Origin: Blastomyces gilchristii SLH14081
Taxonomy: Eukaryota; Ascomycota; Eurotiomycetes; Onygenales; Ajellomycetaceae
Assembly (NCBI RefSeq): GCF_000003855.2
Contig: NW_003101642.1
Span: 204,558-226,260 of the forward strand
DNA length: 21,703 nucleotides
Reading direction: 5' to 3'
Shown here: piece by piece, positions 1 to 9,303 of the stretch
How the letters are laid out: every line of letters begins with the position of its first letter
Position numbering within the stretch: the first letter of the stretch is position 1
Notes under the pieces: generated by a model
Seen by the model: only the letters and a program-made list of their open reading frames with translations
What the model was told of the DNA's origin: nothing
Database searches by the model: none
Program-made: the position numbers and the translations under genes

Positions 1-1520
1 TTCGGGATTCGGAATAATATTCATTTTTCAAGAGATTGAAAAAGAGCTCAAAATATTCATTCTTTAAGTAGAAGTATGTATTTTGAATAATTAAGTGATT
101 GATTAAATCAGGCTCTGCAGCAGTTTTAACTGAACTTGAGAAGATAACTATCTCTAATTCATCTTATGTAAGCTCAGATCATTCTCAGTCACTTTCATTA
201 ATACAGTTATAAAGTGATATATTCTCTTTCTCTGAATCTGAATCTGATAAGTTTTGAAAGAGAATTCTTATGAAAGCTTGACATTTTTTCTCAAAAGAAT
301 TTACAGTATATAATTCATTCTAAAACTCATATTCTAAGACTGAAAGTTTTACTACACTTCTTATTTTAGTATAGTTAAAAGCTTTAAAAACTTTCCTTTC
401 TTATACTTCTTTAAGAAATTTATTTCAGCAGTCTGTTTTAGCTCTTTTAATATCTGAAAAATATTTATTTCTGACAGCTTTGAACTCTTTATCAGATATT
501 ATATTATTCTTTCAATCTCTTCTAGCAGTAGCTAATTGTTTTCTTTTAGATATAATATTCTCATTTTATCAAGATTTGAAATACTCAGAAGACTTTCTCT
601 TTGAAATATTATCTCTAACACTTGTTAGAATAATAGATGTAATGAGCTTCACTCTATTCTCAAGCATTTCATTTGAGATATCTTGATTAGGATTTCAATA
701 TAGCTCACTCTACTTTTCAGATTTTAACAGTTTTATACTTTCTTCAACTGCTTTTCAATCCACTGTTTCAAAGTTAAACTGATTAGAGAGAAGAGAATTT
801 TCACTCATTTATTTTTCACTCAGTTCAATATTAAATTGAATAATCTCATAATCTGATTCTGATGTCTTATTTGAATTAGTAAATCAGTATACAAGTTCTT
901 TTTTCATTAGATTTTATAATATGAAGATTAAATCTATAATAGATTTCTGTTTTATATCTTTTCTAAGGAATATTTATTGATCAGACTTGTTAACTAAATC
1001 TATTAAATGTTTAAAGATTTATTTAATTAGATTATCTACTCTTACTACTCTTTTACATTCTGAATTCTATTAGAAATGATATGTATTAAAATCTTCTATA
1101 ATTATAGAGTTTCTTAATGAAGTTATATTCAGAAAGTCTCTATTAATTGTTCAGATATTATTATTTTTCTTCAATGACTTTTTATTATAAATATTTATAA
1201 GCTGTATAATATTAATATCATTCTCTTTATCTATAATATCACTCATCAGAATATCAGGGTCAGATATGATATTAAATCTTAGATTAAATTAATATCTTGA
1301 TCTCTTTCTTTTATAGATTACTACTCTTGACTTTATCTCAGACTTTTAAGATAGAAAGTAGTAGTAGCTTAAATGAGAAATGATATATTTTTACTCAGTA
1401 TTAAAATTCAGTTTCTGAAGCAGTTTAAAATTAACTTTTTATTCAAATATAATTGAAGACAAGAATAAATACAATTTAAGTTTCTATTCACATTATTTTG
1501 AATAAATATGATTTTTAAAG
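1..1520 (-). pseudogene. LINE ORF2 N-terminal part: APE endonuclease and start of RT (broken)
   Basis: The minus-strand translation between about 1300 and 850 matches an apurinic-type endonuclease of fungal LINEs. A PDILMSDI segment is followed by an EDFNTYH segment at 1076-1096, corresponding to the family's GDFNTHH active-site motif with Gly to Glu and His to Tyr changes. The next two codons, usually aromatic, are TAA and TAG. Further on the frame shows the SDYEI segment that normally ends the endonuclease (SDH in the family), so the active His is lost as Tyr. The frame then leads into the inter-domain region and the RT, shared with LINE B. In the living element the endonuclease nicks target DNA to prime reverse transcription. 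All changes seen are G:C to A:T transitions. Confidence 0.8.
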
Positions 1521-1849
1521 AGTTTTTAAACTTTTTTTATTATTTTTACTGTATATTCATACTAAAAGAGAGTAAAGATAGAGTAGAATCTAATTACTAT
1601 TATCAGATAGTAGATTATAACTATTTTGAAAAGTAGAAATCTTAACTACTTATATTATATCTAGTTTATTATCAGAGTCATTTCTCAATTCTCTAATATT
1701 AACAGAAGTTTGAGAATTCAAATTCTGTTTATATTTAGCTGAAGAATTGAAGTTTGAGAATTTATATAGTCAAGAGTTTCTTCTTTTTAAGCTTACAGTT
1801 GTAGATTTACTGATTTGACTATTCTCTTCAGTTCTAGATTTATTCTAAG

Positions 1850-2760
1850 CTTTATCTTTTCTTCAGTTCTTTTAAGTTCTTGAAGTAAACATACATTCTT
1901 TTGAGCTAGATGCATGTTTTTCTTTATAATTAGAGTATTTAAGCAGAGTGTATTGACATATTTCATCTCTTTTTAAGCATGTTTCATATTTATACTCACT
2001 AGTTTTGTAATCTCTAGTATAGAATGCATATTTTGAGTCTCTAAAATAAGAGATTATAAAGTATTCATATCTTTGACAGTTTGAACACTGTATTTAAGCT
2101 TTTAGATTCATTCTTGAGTTTTTGTATTCATGAACTCTCATTTTCAAATCTGCTACTCTTACTTCAGAGATCTTTGACTATTTAAGTATCTTTATATATA
2201 CTAGAACAGAGGCATTTCTTCTGCTTTATCTGAACTTAATTGAATTTAGGTATACAGACTCTTTTCTCAGTTGAATAGAGTTATATTCTTCTAATTCATT
2301 TTTGAGAAGTAGTATTTCTTCTTCACTGTTAAAAATTTCAACTGAAATATTATAAAGAATGAATTTATTCTACTTTTCATCTCTCTTAAATAGAATTATT
2401 ATATTTAACAAAGATTCTACTGCTGATTTTCAGAGATTCTTATTCTAAATAAGGAATTCTGCACTAAATTCAGACATTGTAGTCAGAATAATAAAGTTTT
2501 TAAAGAAGAATGACTCAATTGAAGCTATAACTGATTTTTAAACTTTAATATCAGTTATTAACTGAGAAAAGAACTGCTGATTAATTTCATTTCTAATTCT
2601 GAAAATAAGATTTGAGTTTAACTTGTTTCTCTGAAAGATATTCTGATTTGAAACTTTGAGAATCAGTGTTCTATTTTTGAAGATTTGAAAGTTTTTCTCT
2701 TTTTGTATTTTTTTCTTCACTTTTCTATAACTAGAAGTATGAGCAGTATTCTTCTCAGTT
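1850..2760 (-). pseudogene. LINE ORF1, Gag-like RNA-binding protein with zinc knuckles (broken)
   Basis: The minus strand at 2538-2720 encodes an open stretch (NRTLILKVSNQNIF, then RIRNEINQQFF) resembling the conserved core of Tad1-type ORF1 proteins. Downstream, from 2090 to 1888, one frame runs through QCSNCQRYEY to SSSKECMF with a spaced series of Cys residues. This is the pattern of three consecutive CCHC knuckles, with several Cys and His positions now Tyr and a Gly now Glu. Such proteins coat the LINE RNA. The order ORF1 before endonuclease is the usual one for this clade. Start and stop codons cannot be placed because of decay. Confidence 0.7.
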
Positions 2761-2860
2761 TTCTTAGAATTTTGAGCAGGTTTTCAGACAGCAGGTTTAG
2801 AGACAGCAGGTTTAGACATACCAGATTTAAAGATAGTAGATTCAGCTGCTTGAGCACATA

Positions 2861-2896
2861 AAAGAAGAAGAAGAAGTAGAAAAAGAAGAAGAAGAG
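2861..2896. repeat. GAA/TTC trinucleotide run
   Basis: A purine-rich AAG/GAA microsatellite lies just upstream of the LINE ORF1 core, on the strand opposite to the ORF. It may be a low-complexity linker or part of the 5' untranslated region. Confidence 0.7.
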
Positions 2897-3228
2897 TAAA
2901 ATGAAGAGTCAGTGATTATATTAGAAATTTTCAATATTTTTGAAACTGTGTTTGAAATTCTAAGTTTAAACTTGATCACTTTCTATAGTTGTCTAGTCTA
3001 AGTATGAAGAATTAATAGAACTTCTTTATTTATCTTACTCAGACACTGCTTTTCAAGAATCTTGCTTACTTTTTCAAGTATCTGTATTTTAAGAACTTAT
3101 TATTTCTCTATTTCTTCTTTCTTTCTTCTCTTCAGAATTTCAATCTCAGAAATAGTATTTGAGAAAGCATCTTTTTTCATATCAACTGAGTGTATTTTTA
3201 AACTCATTATTCTCACTCAATGAAAGAT

Positions 3229-3350
3229 TAGTCAGACTGTTTTAATTAAGATATTTATTGAACTCTTTTGAATTGAAAAGTTGATCAGACTGTTTTAATT
3301 AAGAGATTTCTAAGTCTATTTTCAATTGAAAAGTTGATCAGACTGTTTCA
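3229..3350 (-). repeat. 53-bp tandem repeat, about 2.3 units, at LINE 5' end
   Basis: The word TCAGACTGTTT recurs at 3232, 3285 and 3338, an exact 53-bp period. It is preceded by GAATTGAAAAGTTGA or CAATTGAAAAGTTGA in the last two units. It sits just 5' of ORF1 of LINE C. Tandem 5' untranslated repeats with promoter activity are known in several LINE families, so a promoter role is possible but inferred. Confidence 0.75.
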
Positions 3351-3399
3351 AAAGAAGAATATAAGACTTTTATATATAAAATACCTGATTTTTTTCACA

Positions 3400-3660
3400 C
3401 TAGTTCAGTAACTAGGTTAGATTTTTAAAGAAAATCTAATAAATTAAAATTGATTTTTAAGATAAATTAATAAAATCTTTATAATTTCTTTCTTAAGATA
3501 CAGTGAGAAAAAGTATAATATTAATTAATAATAAATCAGATAATATAACAGTTTTTAAGAGAAAAACTGATAAAAAATAAATCAATTTTTTGCAGAGAAA
3601 TTGATTAAAACTATTTAATTTTATTCTAAATTATTCAATTCTTTTCACACAATAAGTGTG
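3400..3660. other. Cluster of five short hairpins in an AT-rich spacer
   Basis: This gene-free stretch holds closely spaced inverted repeats: 3400-3415 (6-bp stem, 4-nt loop), 3417-3439 (9-bp stem, 5-nt loop), 3549-3569 (8-bp stem, 5-nt loop), 3580-3606 (9-bp stem, 9-nt loop) and 3646-3660 (5-bp stem CACAC/GTGTG, 5-nt loop). Stems are perfect. The sequence lies between LINE C and the long inverted-repeat arm, and no coding potential is seen from 3351 to 3761. Confidence 0.6.
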
Positions 3661-3761
3661 CAACTCAAATCAGTTAATAAAGAGTGTAAAAAAGAATTAA
3701 GTATTAATAAAAGCTCTTCAGTTACTGAAAAAGTAATTCTTACTTAAAAGAATATAAAATT

Positions 3762-4360
3762 ATAATAGAAAATAACTCTGTTTTTAATTCTTTATAAGAA
3801 TATTGTATAAAACTCAGAGAAAAATATCTTACTTTTTCAAGAGAAATAAAAAACTATTTCTAAGATCTTTTTTTATATTCACTGCTGCAGAAGAATGAGA
3901 TAGAAACTGCTAAGATATATACTACTATATACTCTCTATCAAGACTTTTCCTCTTCAGAGTCTTGATATTATAGAGAATATAAGTCTATTTCTATATAAT
4001 AATATAAATATTATCAGTGAGATGTAGAGAAACTGATTATTTATATCTTGAAATAGAAGACTTTATCAATGATTATATTAATATAAAGTTAATTTCTAAA
4101 TTCAATAGAAATCTAGTGTTACTGTTCTCAATCTCTTACAGAATCTATTGAATATTAAGATATTAAAACTAGATTTAATATATCTCACTATGCAGAGATC
4201 AAAGACTCAGTCAGATCTTGAGATATACTGATTTTATAGTTGTTAATATACTGTTAACTTATTCTGTTGACTCATTATTCACTGATTATATATTAAATAC
4301 TGTTGCTGAGGTATCTTTTTATATTATTCTGCTGAGAATAGGCCAGATTGAGAGAAACAG
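3762..4360 (+). repeat. Left arm of a long inverted repeat (LTR-like)
   Basis: This arm is the reverse complement, with many transitions and a small indel near 4245-4280, of 6235-6794. Matching landmarks include the CTCTGTTTTTAATTC word, a long hairpin-like stretch around 3930-3970, and GGCCAGATTGAG against its mutated partner. It contains no reading frame. Arm length and position next to a Copia pol fragment suggest a Copia LTR plus leader, but here the two arms face each other instead of being direct repeats, so the pair is rearranged or comes from two elements. Confidence 0.7.
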
Positions 4361-4550
4361 TATAAGAGTGAGACTTGGTGTTAATGTCTAGATACACTGA
4401 AGACAGACAGAGTATTCATAGAGATTATACTTCAGAAGTTTCTGTTGATTATATACTTGATATTATTGTCAAGATATCTTTTTGTATTTTTCTGCTGAAG
4501 ATAGGCCAGATTGAGAAGAATAATACAAGAGTGAGACTTAGTATTAATGT
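4284..4550 (+). repeat. Tandem duplication, 163-bp period
   Basis: About 104 bp starting GATTATATA at 4284-4387 recurs at 4447-4550. Shared words are GATATCTTTTT or GGTATCTTTTT, CTGCTGA, ATAGGCCAGATTGAG and AAGAGTGAGACTT. Differences are mainly transitions. It overlaps the inner end of the left inverted-repeat arm, and only one unit-equivalent is seen in the right arm. Confidence 0.75.
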
Positions 4551-4680
4551 TTTGAAACATCAAAGATGAACATGGTTTTCACAGAGATCACTTCTCAGAT
4601 ATCTTCACAATTATAAATTGAGAATCTTTCAAAATCAAGAAGATTGATGCATATGGCTAGGTCTCTTCATCTTACAATTT

Positions 4681-4915
4681 ATATGGCACTTTGGCCCGGG
4701 GTTGTGGTGTGATAGGGGAGAACAGGGGATAATCTCACACAGGAGTTTCAAACAACATCTGGTTCACATTTGACTGGATAACTTCATCACTACACGGGGT
4801 ATGCGGTCAGCGATGGGATCAAAATGCTCATATGATTGAGGGCTTTTTGATGGATCTATCAGCGGGTTCTTATTCGAAAAATCGACCGAGTTCATGATAG
4901 AGCGGTTGTGTCAGT
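4681..4915. other. CpG-rich, GC-richer island inside decayed Copia
   Basis: Base composition changes sharply here. CCCGGGG, several GGGG/GGG runs and about ten CpG sites occur in 230 bp, while flanking DNA has almost none. The island lies directly upstream of the Copia RT and may be a less mutated piece of Copia. No frame on either strand is free of stops: both the plus frame and the best minus frame contain several TGA codons. I do not recognise a protein in it. Confidence 0.5.
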
Positions 4916-5990
4916 CTCTATGATACTGAACTATTTATTCATGATGAAAGACAGGTCTATATAATTATTTACATGAATAATGTCTGTCTCTACAGTCTGA
5001 AAATTGATAATCTGAACTGAGTTAAAGCTGAAATTGCTGCTAATTATAAGATCAAGTATGTAGAGAATTTCAATCACTATCTAGAAATGAAGATTGATAG
5101 AGATTTAACTTCATTAATATTGTCTCAATCTCTCTTTGTAAGAAATCTTCTGAAGAAGTTCTTAATAAATGACTATCATTCTACATTCACTTCTCTGAAG
5201 AAGAACATCAATTTCATGAATGACAATGAGAAACTGATTGCATACATAGCAGAATTTATTCTACAGTTCTATCAATTCAGTATCAGATCTCTGCAATATC
5301 TGATATTCAATATATGTTCTGATATGAGTTTCACTGCAGGATTTCTTAGACAATTCAGCTCTCAGTCTACATCAAAGAACTGAGCTGTATATAAGTGTAT
5401 ACTCTGATATCTACAGAGTTCAATCAATGAGAGTATAATCTATCACAGAGGTGCTGAAATTGAACCTGTAACATACACAGATGCCGATTGAGTTGGTAGA
5501 AATCCAGAATCTCATTCAACCACCGGTTATATCATCTATATGACGGGTGGCCCCGTTGCATGACGGAGCTGCTGACAAACAGAGGTCTTCAAATCATCAA
5601 CAGAGACTGAATATATTGCATTCTCTGAGACTGTATATGAGCTTGTCTGTCTCTGAGAGCTTCTAGAAGATGCTGAATTCATCTCATTTTATCTCAATAA
5701 TCTGAATGCTGATGATCATCTCATTTCCATCACAGTCAATGATCTGACTTATACAATTCATGCTGATAATAAGTTTATCATAGAGCTGCTCTCTTCTGAA
5801 GCAATTTCACATCACTTGAAGCATATAGAGGTCTGTTTTCATATTCTTCAGAATCTCATCTGCAAGAATAAGATATCTATCTGATATATTTCATCTGCTG
5901 AGAACACAGTGAATAAGCTTACTAAATCACTTAAAACATTGAAATATACATGTTGAAAGAAGAGTATTAAGATGAAGAAGATAGAAGAAT
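4916..5990 (+). pseudogene. Ty1/Copia reverse transcriptase-RNase H (broken, 5' half missing)
   Basis: Plus-strand frames give the C-terminal half of a Copia Pol. The RT catalytic box is at about 4966 as YMNNV, where the family has YVDD-V, so both Asp are now Asn. It is followed by the FNHYLEMKIDRD segment and the open stretch 5087-5383. RNase H begins at about 5480 with YTDAD, then TTGYIIYMTGGPVA, SSTETEYIAFSE, IHADNKF and HLKHIEV, which are standard Copia RNase H landmarks. In-frame TGA replaces Trp (after DAD and after GPVA) and probably Arg. Capsid, protease and integrase regions are not found upstream, so most of the element is missing or unrecognisable. Confidence 0.85.
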
Positions 5991-6234
5991 AGAGAGATAA
6001 AAAATGATAATTCTCATGACTAGTTTTTCATTACTACATATTTTTCAGTTATTTTTTGTACCTGTACTTGATTTGAAGGCGAATTTTGTATATAGCATTG
6101 TGTATAGTTACTCTGATGAGTGAGAGTGTCAGGTCACATAATCTGGCTTACTAATTCTTTTATCATATAACTTTTCACAAGCTAGCAATCTTTCAATTAC
6201 ACAAGCTTTACACCTTTCATATCATCTCATTCAA
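5991..6234. other. Copia 3' flank, no gene seen
   Basis: AT-rich sequence between the end of the Copia RNase H and the right inverted-repeat arm. It should contain the Copia 3' untranslated region or LTR, but no copy of it could be paired in the window. Confidence 0.4.
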
Positions 6235-6794
6235 CCTGGTCTATCTCTGGCAGAAAGATACAAAAAGATACCTTGTTAACAGTATTTAGTATATAATCAG
6301 CAGATATAATAACTATAAAATTAGTATATCTTAAGATCTGACTGAGTCTTTGATCTCTGCATAGTGAGATATATTAAATCTAGTTTTAATATCTTAATAT
6401 TCAATAGATTCTATAAGAAATTGAGAATAGTAATACTAGATTTCTATTGAATTTGAGAATTAACTCTATATTAATATAATTATTAATAAAGTCTTCTATT
6501 TTAAGATATAAATAATCAGTTTCTCTACATCTCACTGATAATATTTATATTATTATATAGAAACAGGCTTATATTCTCTATAATATCAAGACTCTGAAGA
6601 GAGAAAGTCTTGATAGAGAATATATAGTAGTGTATATCTTAGCAGTTTCTATCTCATTCTTCTGTAGCAGTTAATGCAAAAAAAAAAAGATCTTAGAATT
6701 AGTTTTTTACTTCTCTTGAAAAAGTAAGGTGTTTTTCTCTGAGTTTTATACAATATTCTTATAAAGAATTAAAAACAGAGCTGTTTTCTATTAT
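6235..6794 (-). repeat. Right arm of the long inverted repeat (LTR-like)
   Basis: Reverse complement of 3762-4360. The outer limit falls at 6794, exactly where a Gypsy LTR fragment starts, and includes an A11 run near 6678. Differences from the left arm are mostly transitions, such as CACCTTAC here against TATCTTAC in the left arm when read in the same direction. No coding capacity. Confidence 0.7.
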
Positions 6795-7085
6795 GTAAGA
6801 GGACTACGCTGAATAGATCAGTATGATATTTATAGATCTTATATAACAAAGTGAAAAATGTTAGAGAAGAAAAGAAAAGAGAAAGTGCAGAAATCGGTGA
6901 TTGAAGTGAATATTCATATATATACATAATAATGTATGCAGTAAAGCTTTGAGATGAAAGATTAGAAATTCTGTGAGTCTTTCAGCTGAGAATCAGTGAC
7001 TGAGAATCAGAGCTTTCAGTGAGAATATGAGAATCTATGAAGTGTAATGAAATAGTCTATATAATTGATCAGATACAGCTTATTA
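6794..7085 (+). mobile_element. Gypsy LTR fragment, plus orientation
   Basis: Starts with TGTAAGAG and matches the reverse complement of 19545-19821 (the 5' LTR of the minus-strand Gypsy) from its first bases. The region around 7068-7085 aligns with a CpG-rich part of that LTR by nearly pure C-to-T and G-to-A changes, so this copy is much more decayed. The TG start fits an LTR terminus. It points opposite to the neighbouring Gypsy body, so it is not simply that element's 3' LTR. Confidence 0.65.
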
Positions 7086-7699
7086 CATTAACTCTCTCTT
7101 TTCCGAAGTGAAGTTATACATAGTTCTCATCAGTTAAGAACTGCAGTCTCAGATAACACAGAACTTAAAGTTCAGATCAGATAATTATAACTGACTCATT
7201 TCACAAGATATTATCAGTTACAGCTGCAGAGTCTCTTATCAAGAATATCTTTAATCTCTCATTCAAGTTCATTATCTTCTTCTATAATCTCTGATGACTG
7301 TCAGTCAGAAATCAGTTGAGAAGAGAATAGATCAGTGTCAGCACAGCAGAGTAAATTTATATAAAAGACATTATAAATCTTTGATAATGTGTTAAGATAA
7401 TAGTTATAACTATCTAGAACTTCTATTATCTTATATTTAATATAACAGTAATTCAGTGTATAAGATGAGTATATAATCTGTATATTCTTAAGATTTAATT
7501 ATATCAGATCTTCTATCTTATATTACTTAGTAGAATCTCAGTAAATATTAATTTAATCTTCTTAATTTTATTTAACACTCATCATGAAGACTTCTACTCA
7601 GTTATAGATATCTTAAAGCTTTATTACTATATTATCAGTGATCTGAATTAAACTGTGAGAGTTCAGTATAAAATGTATAATCTCTAGAAGATTTAACAC
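7086..7699. other. Presumed 3' end of Gypsy, unassigned
   Basis: About 600 bp of AT-rich sequence between the LTR fragment and the recognisable integrase. In a Gypsy element this place holds the integrase C-terminus, sometimes a chromodomain, and the 3' LTR. I could not identify a minus-oriented LTR or a chromodomain here. Confidence 0.3.
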
Positions 7700-8930
7700 T
7701 TTCATGTGATATCTGTATATAAGAAAGAACAGACTTACATCTGCTAAAACAGTATCTCAGTCATTGATAGTAACTTTAGTATGTAGAAGAAGATTATATC
7801 AGTCATCTTAAGAATGATTATAGAACTTATGAAGATAATTCTTCACTGTCTGAATTATTCATTCTGATATATCATCAGTCTCAGAGTAATATGCAGTTAA
7901 TAAGTAATATATAATCTTGAGAACTTGATAGATTCTTATTCAGAGAGTGCTTATAAATTAACAGTCTTGATCTGATACTATAGATCTCAGTAATTCATAC
8001 ATTCAGTAGAATGAGCTTTATAGAAAGACTTTAATAACTTGTTCAGTATTTATTTTATCATAAGATTCTAATATAATATCTTTACTCAATCAGTTAATAA
8101 TAATCAGAACATTCTTATAACTCTTACTCTTAGAGAGATCAATAGCAAAGTTAATTACTATATCTCATCAGATTCTATTAGAAATATTAAGTGATTTCAG
8201 TAGATCTTTTCTACAGTTCTTTTATAAGATAATAGAAGAATAATAGTTACAGTTTTAAACAAAGTATCTGATACTGTTCAATATCTCAGATCAGTAGAAT
8301 TCTCAAGAGATCATTTAATACAGTTATTCATAACTCAGATAATCAGTTATACATAAATTATATATCTCTTATATTATTCAGGTGTATAAAAGTTCAGAAT
8401 AAGAGAGTTAGTATTATTTATAAAATTATAGAGTGTTATTGTCATTGATTGAGTATTCTGAGATGTCAGTTCTTATACATAGTTCTGAGAGAAATCAGAG
8501 TGCTTCTTAATATACTGCTTCAGTGAGTGCTTAGAGAAGTTCATTAGTTTGAGCTGTTATATATCATAATTCATTCAGTGTAGATTTGAGAGAAGTTGAG
8601 ATATCAGTATCAGTATCAGTGTTAATATCAGTGTTAGTTTAGAGAGAAAATATTCTAATCAGAGAAGTGTGTATAGTGTCATAAGTAATCTTATCATAAT
8701 CAACTAGTATTTTCAGATCTAAGAGTCAGTACTCTCAGTTCATTCAGTGAGTGTCTGTTACATTAGACAATATATCTTACTCTTATTATAAGAGAATATC
8801 TGTCATTGAGTTCTGACTGCTGAAGTGATCGTGTATTATGAAATGAAAACAGCTTAATAGCTCAGATCATCACATCTGTTATTCAGTAAGCTTGTAAGTG
8901 ATAGTAAAGTATTTAAGATTCTTACAATCT
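7700..8930 (-). pseudogene. Gypsy integrase (broken)
   Basis: The minus-strand frame at about 7985-7770 reads RSIVSDQDC, then TAYYSETDDISE and TVKNYLHKFYNHS. These correspond to the integrase core of Gypsy elements (IVSDRG, HPETDGQ.E, EQYLR). The catalytic Asp of IVSD (7970-7981) remains, while neighbouring Gly and Arg positions are altered and stops replace Arg, Gln and Trp. Upstream, about 8200-8900 should hold the zinc-binding N-terminal part, but decay is too heavy to define it. Confidence 0.75.
8601..8637. repeat. Short ATCAGT tandem repeat
   Basis: The word ATCAGT or ATCAGTGTTA recurs four times in 37 bp inside the decayed Gypsy integrase region. It is probably a by-product of the biased composition. 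Confidence 0.5.
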
Positions 8931-9290
8931 ATAATTATCTCAAATTTGAAGACACTTCAGAACTCAGAGTCTTATTCTTCTAGACAGTGTACTATTATAA
9001 GAAGTTTCTTATTATAGATCTCATAGTTGTATTTAACAGAGCTTAACTTCTTAGATATGAAGATACATAATTATAAGACATCTTCATTATTATATTATAA
9101 TATCACTCTCTCTGTAATATAGTCAGAGAAGTCAACTTCAACAACTATTTCACAGTCAAAGTTAAATATTATTAATAGAGATATATTAATAAATATCTTC
9201 TTCATCTGTATAAATGCAGCATTAGTGTTCACTGATTATTGAAATACTGAGTTCTTCTTAATAAGTTCTGTAAGTAATCTTATAATATCT
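8931..9290 (-). pseudogene. Gypsy RNase H (broken)
   Basis: The minus-strand frame running down from 9285 reads LTELIKKNSVFQ, IIFNFDCEIVVEVDFSDY (core at about 9119-9136), FISKKLSSVKYNYEIYNKK and a final CKNL. These match the Gypsy RT connection and RNase H (family landmarks ETDASDY, FSKKL, NYEIYDKELLAIV, DHKNL). The first catalytic Asp is retained in VDFSDY. TAA and TGA replace Gln and Trp codons. LINE A is inserted immediately upstream in this frame, between RT and RNase H. Confidence 0.85.
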
Positions 9291-9303
9291 GAGAAGTTTT
9301 GTA
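9291..9303. repeat. Target-site duplication of LINE A, left
   Basis: GAGAAGTTTTGTA occurs identically here and at 11178-11190, flanking LINE A. It represents Gypsy sequence duplicated at insertion. Confidence 0.9.

Larger units (their letters stand above)
1..3350 (-). mobile_element. LINE copy C, Tad1/I-like, 5' part, truncated by window edge
   Basis: A non-LTR retrotransposon read right to left. In order it holds a 53-bp tandem repeat, a decayed ORF1 with zinc knuckles, an APE-type endonuclease and the beginning of reverse transcriptase, where the window ends. Positions 1-911 are the inverted counterpart of 13083-13990 in LINE B, and the match stops abruptly at the LINE B chimera junction. 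This is the only copy here that retains ORF1 and endonuclease. All frames carry many stops, so it is dead. The right limit is approximate because no target-site duplication can be paired. Confidence 0.85.

Noticed and set aside
480..686. Open frame on the plus strand, with its twin at 13308-13514 on the minus strand
   Set aside because: Both are antisense shadows of the LINE ORF2 endonuclease-RT linker. They resemble each other only because the DNA is repeated.
4681..4915. Minus-strand coding fragment in the CpG-rich island
   Set aside because: It reads for about 75 codons with five stops. The island keeps many GG pairs, so selective TGG to TGA loss is a poor excuse, and no family was recognised.
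6678..6690. Poly(A) tail of a retroposed sequence
   Set aside because: The A run lies inside the inverted-repeat arm and corresponds to a T-rich run in the other arm. No target duplication was found.
8601..8637. CRISPR-like or regulatory tandem array
   Set aside because: It is only 37 bp of a six-base word inside decayed Gypsy pol, without spacers.
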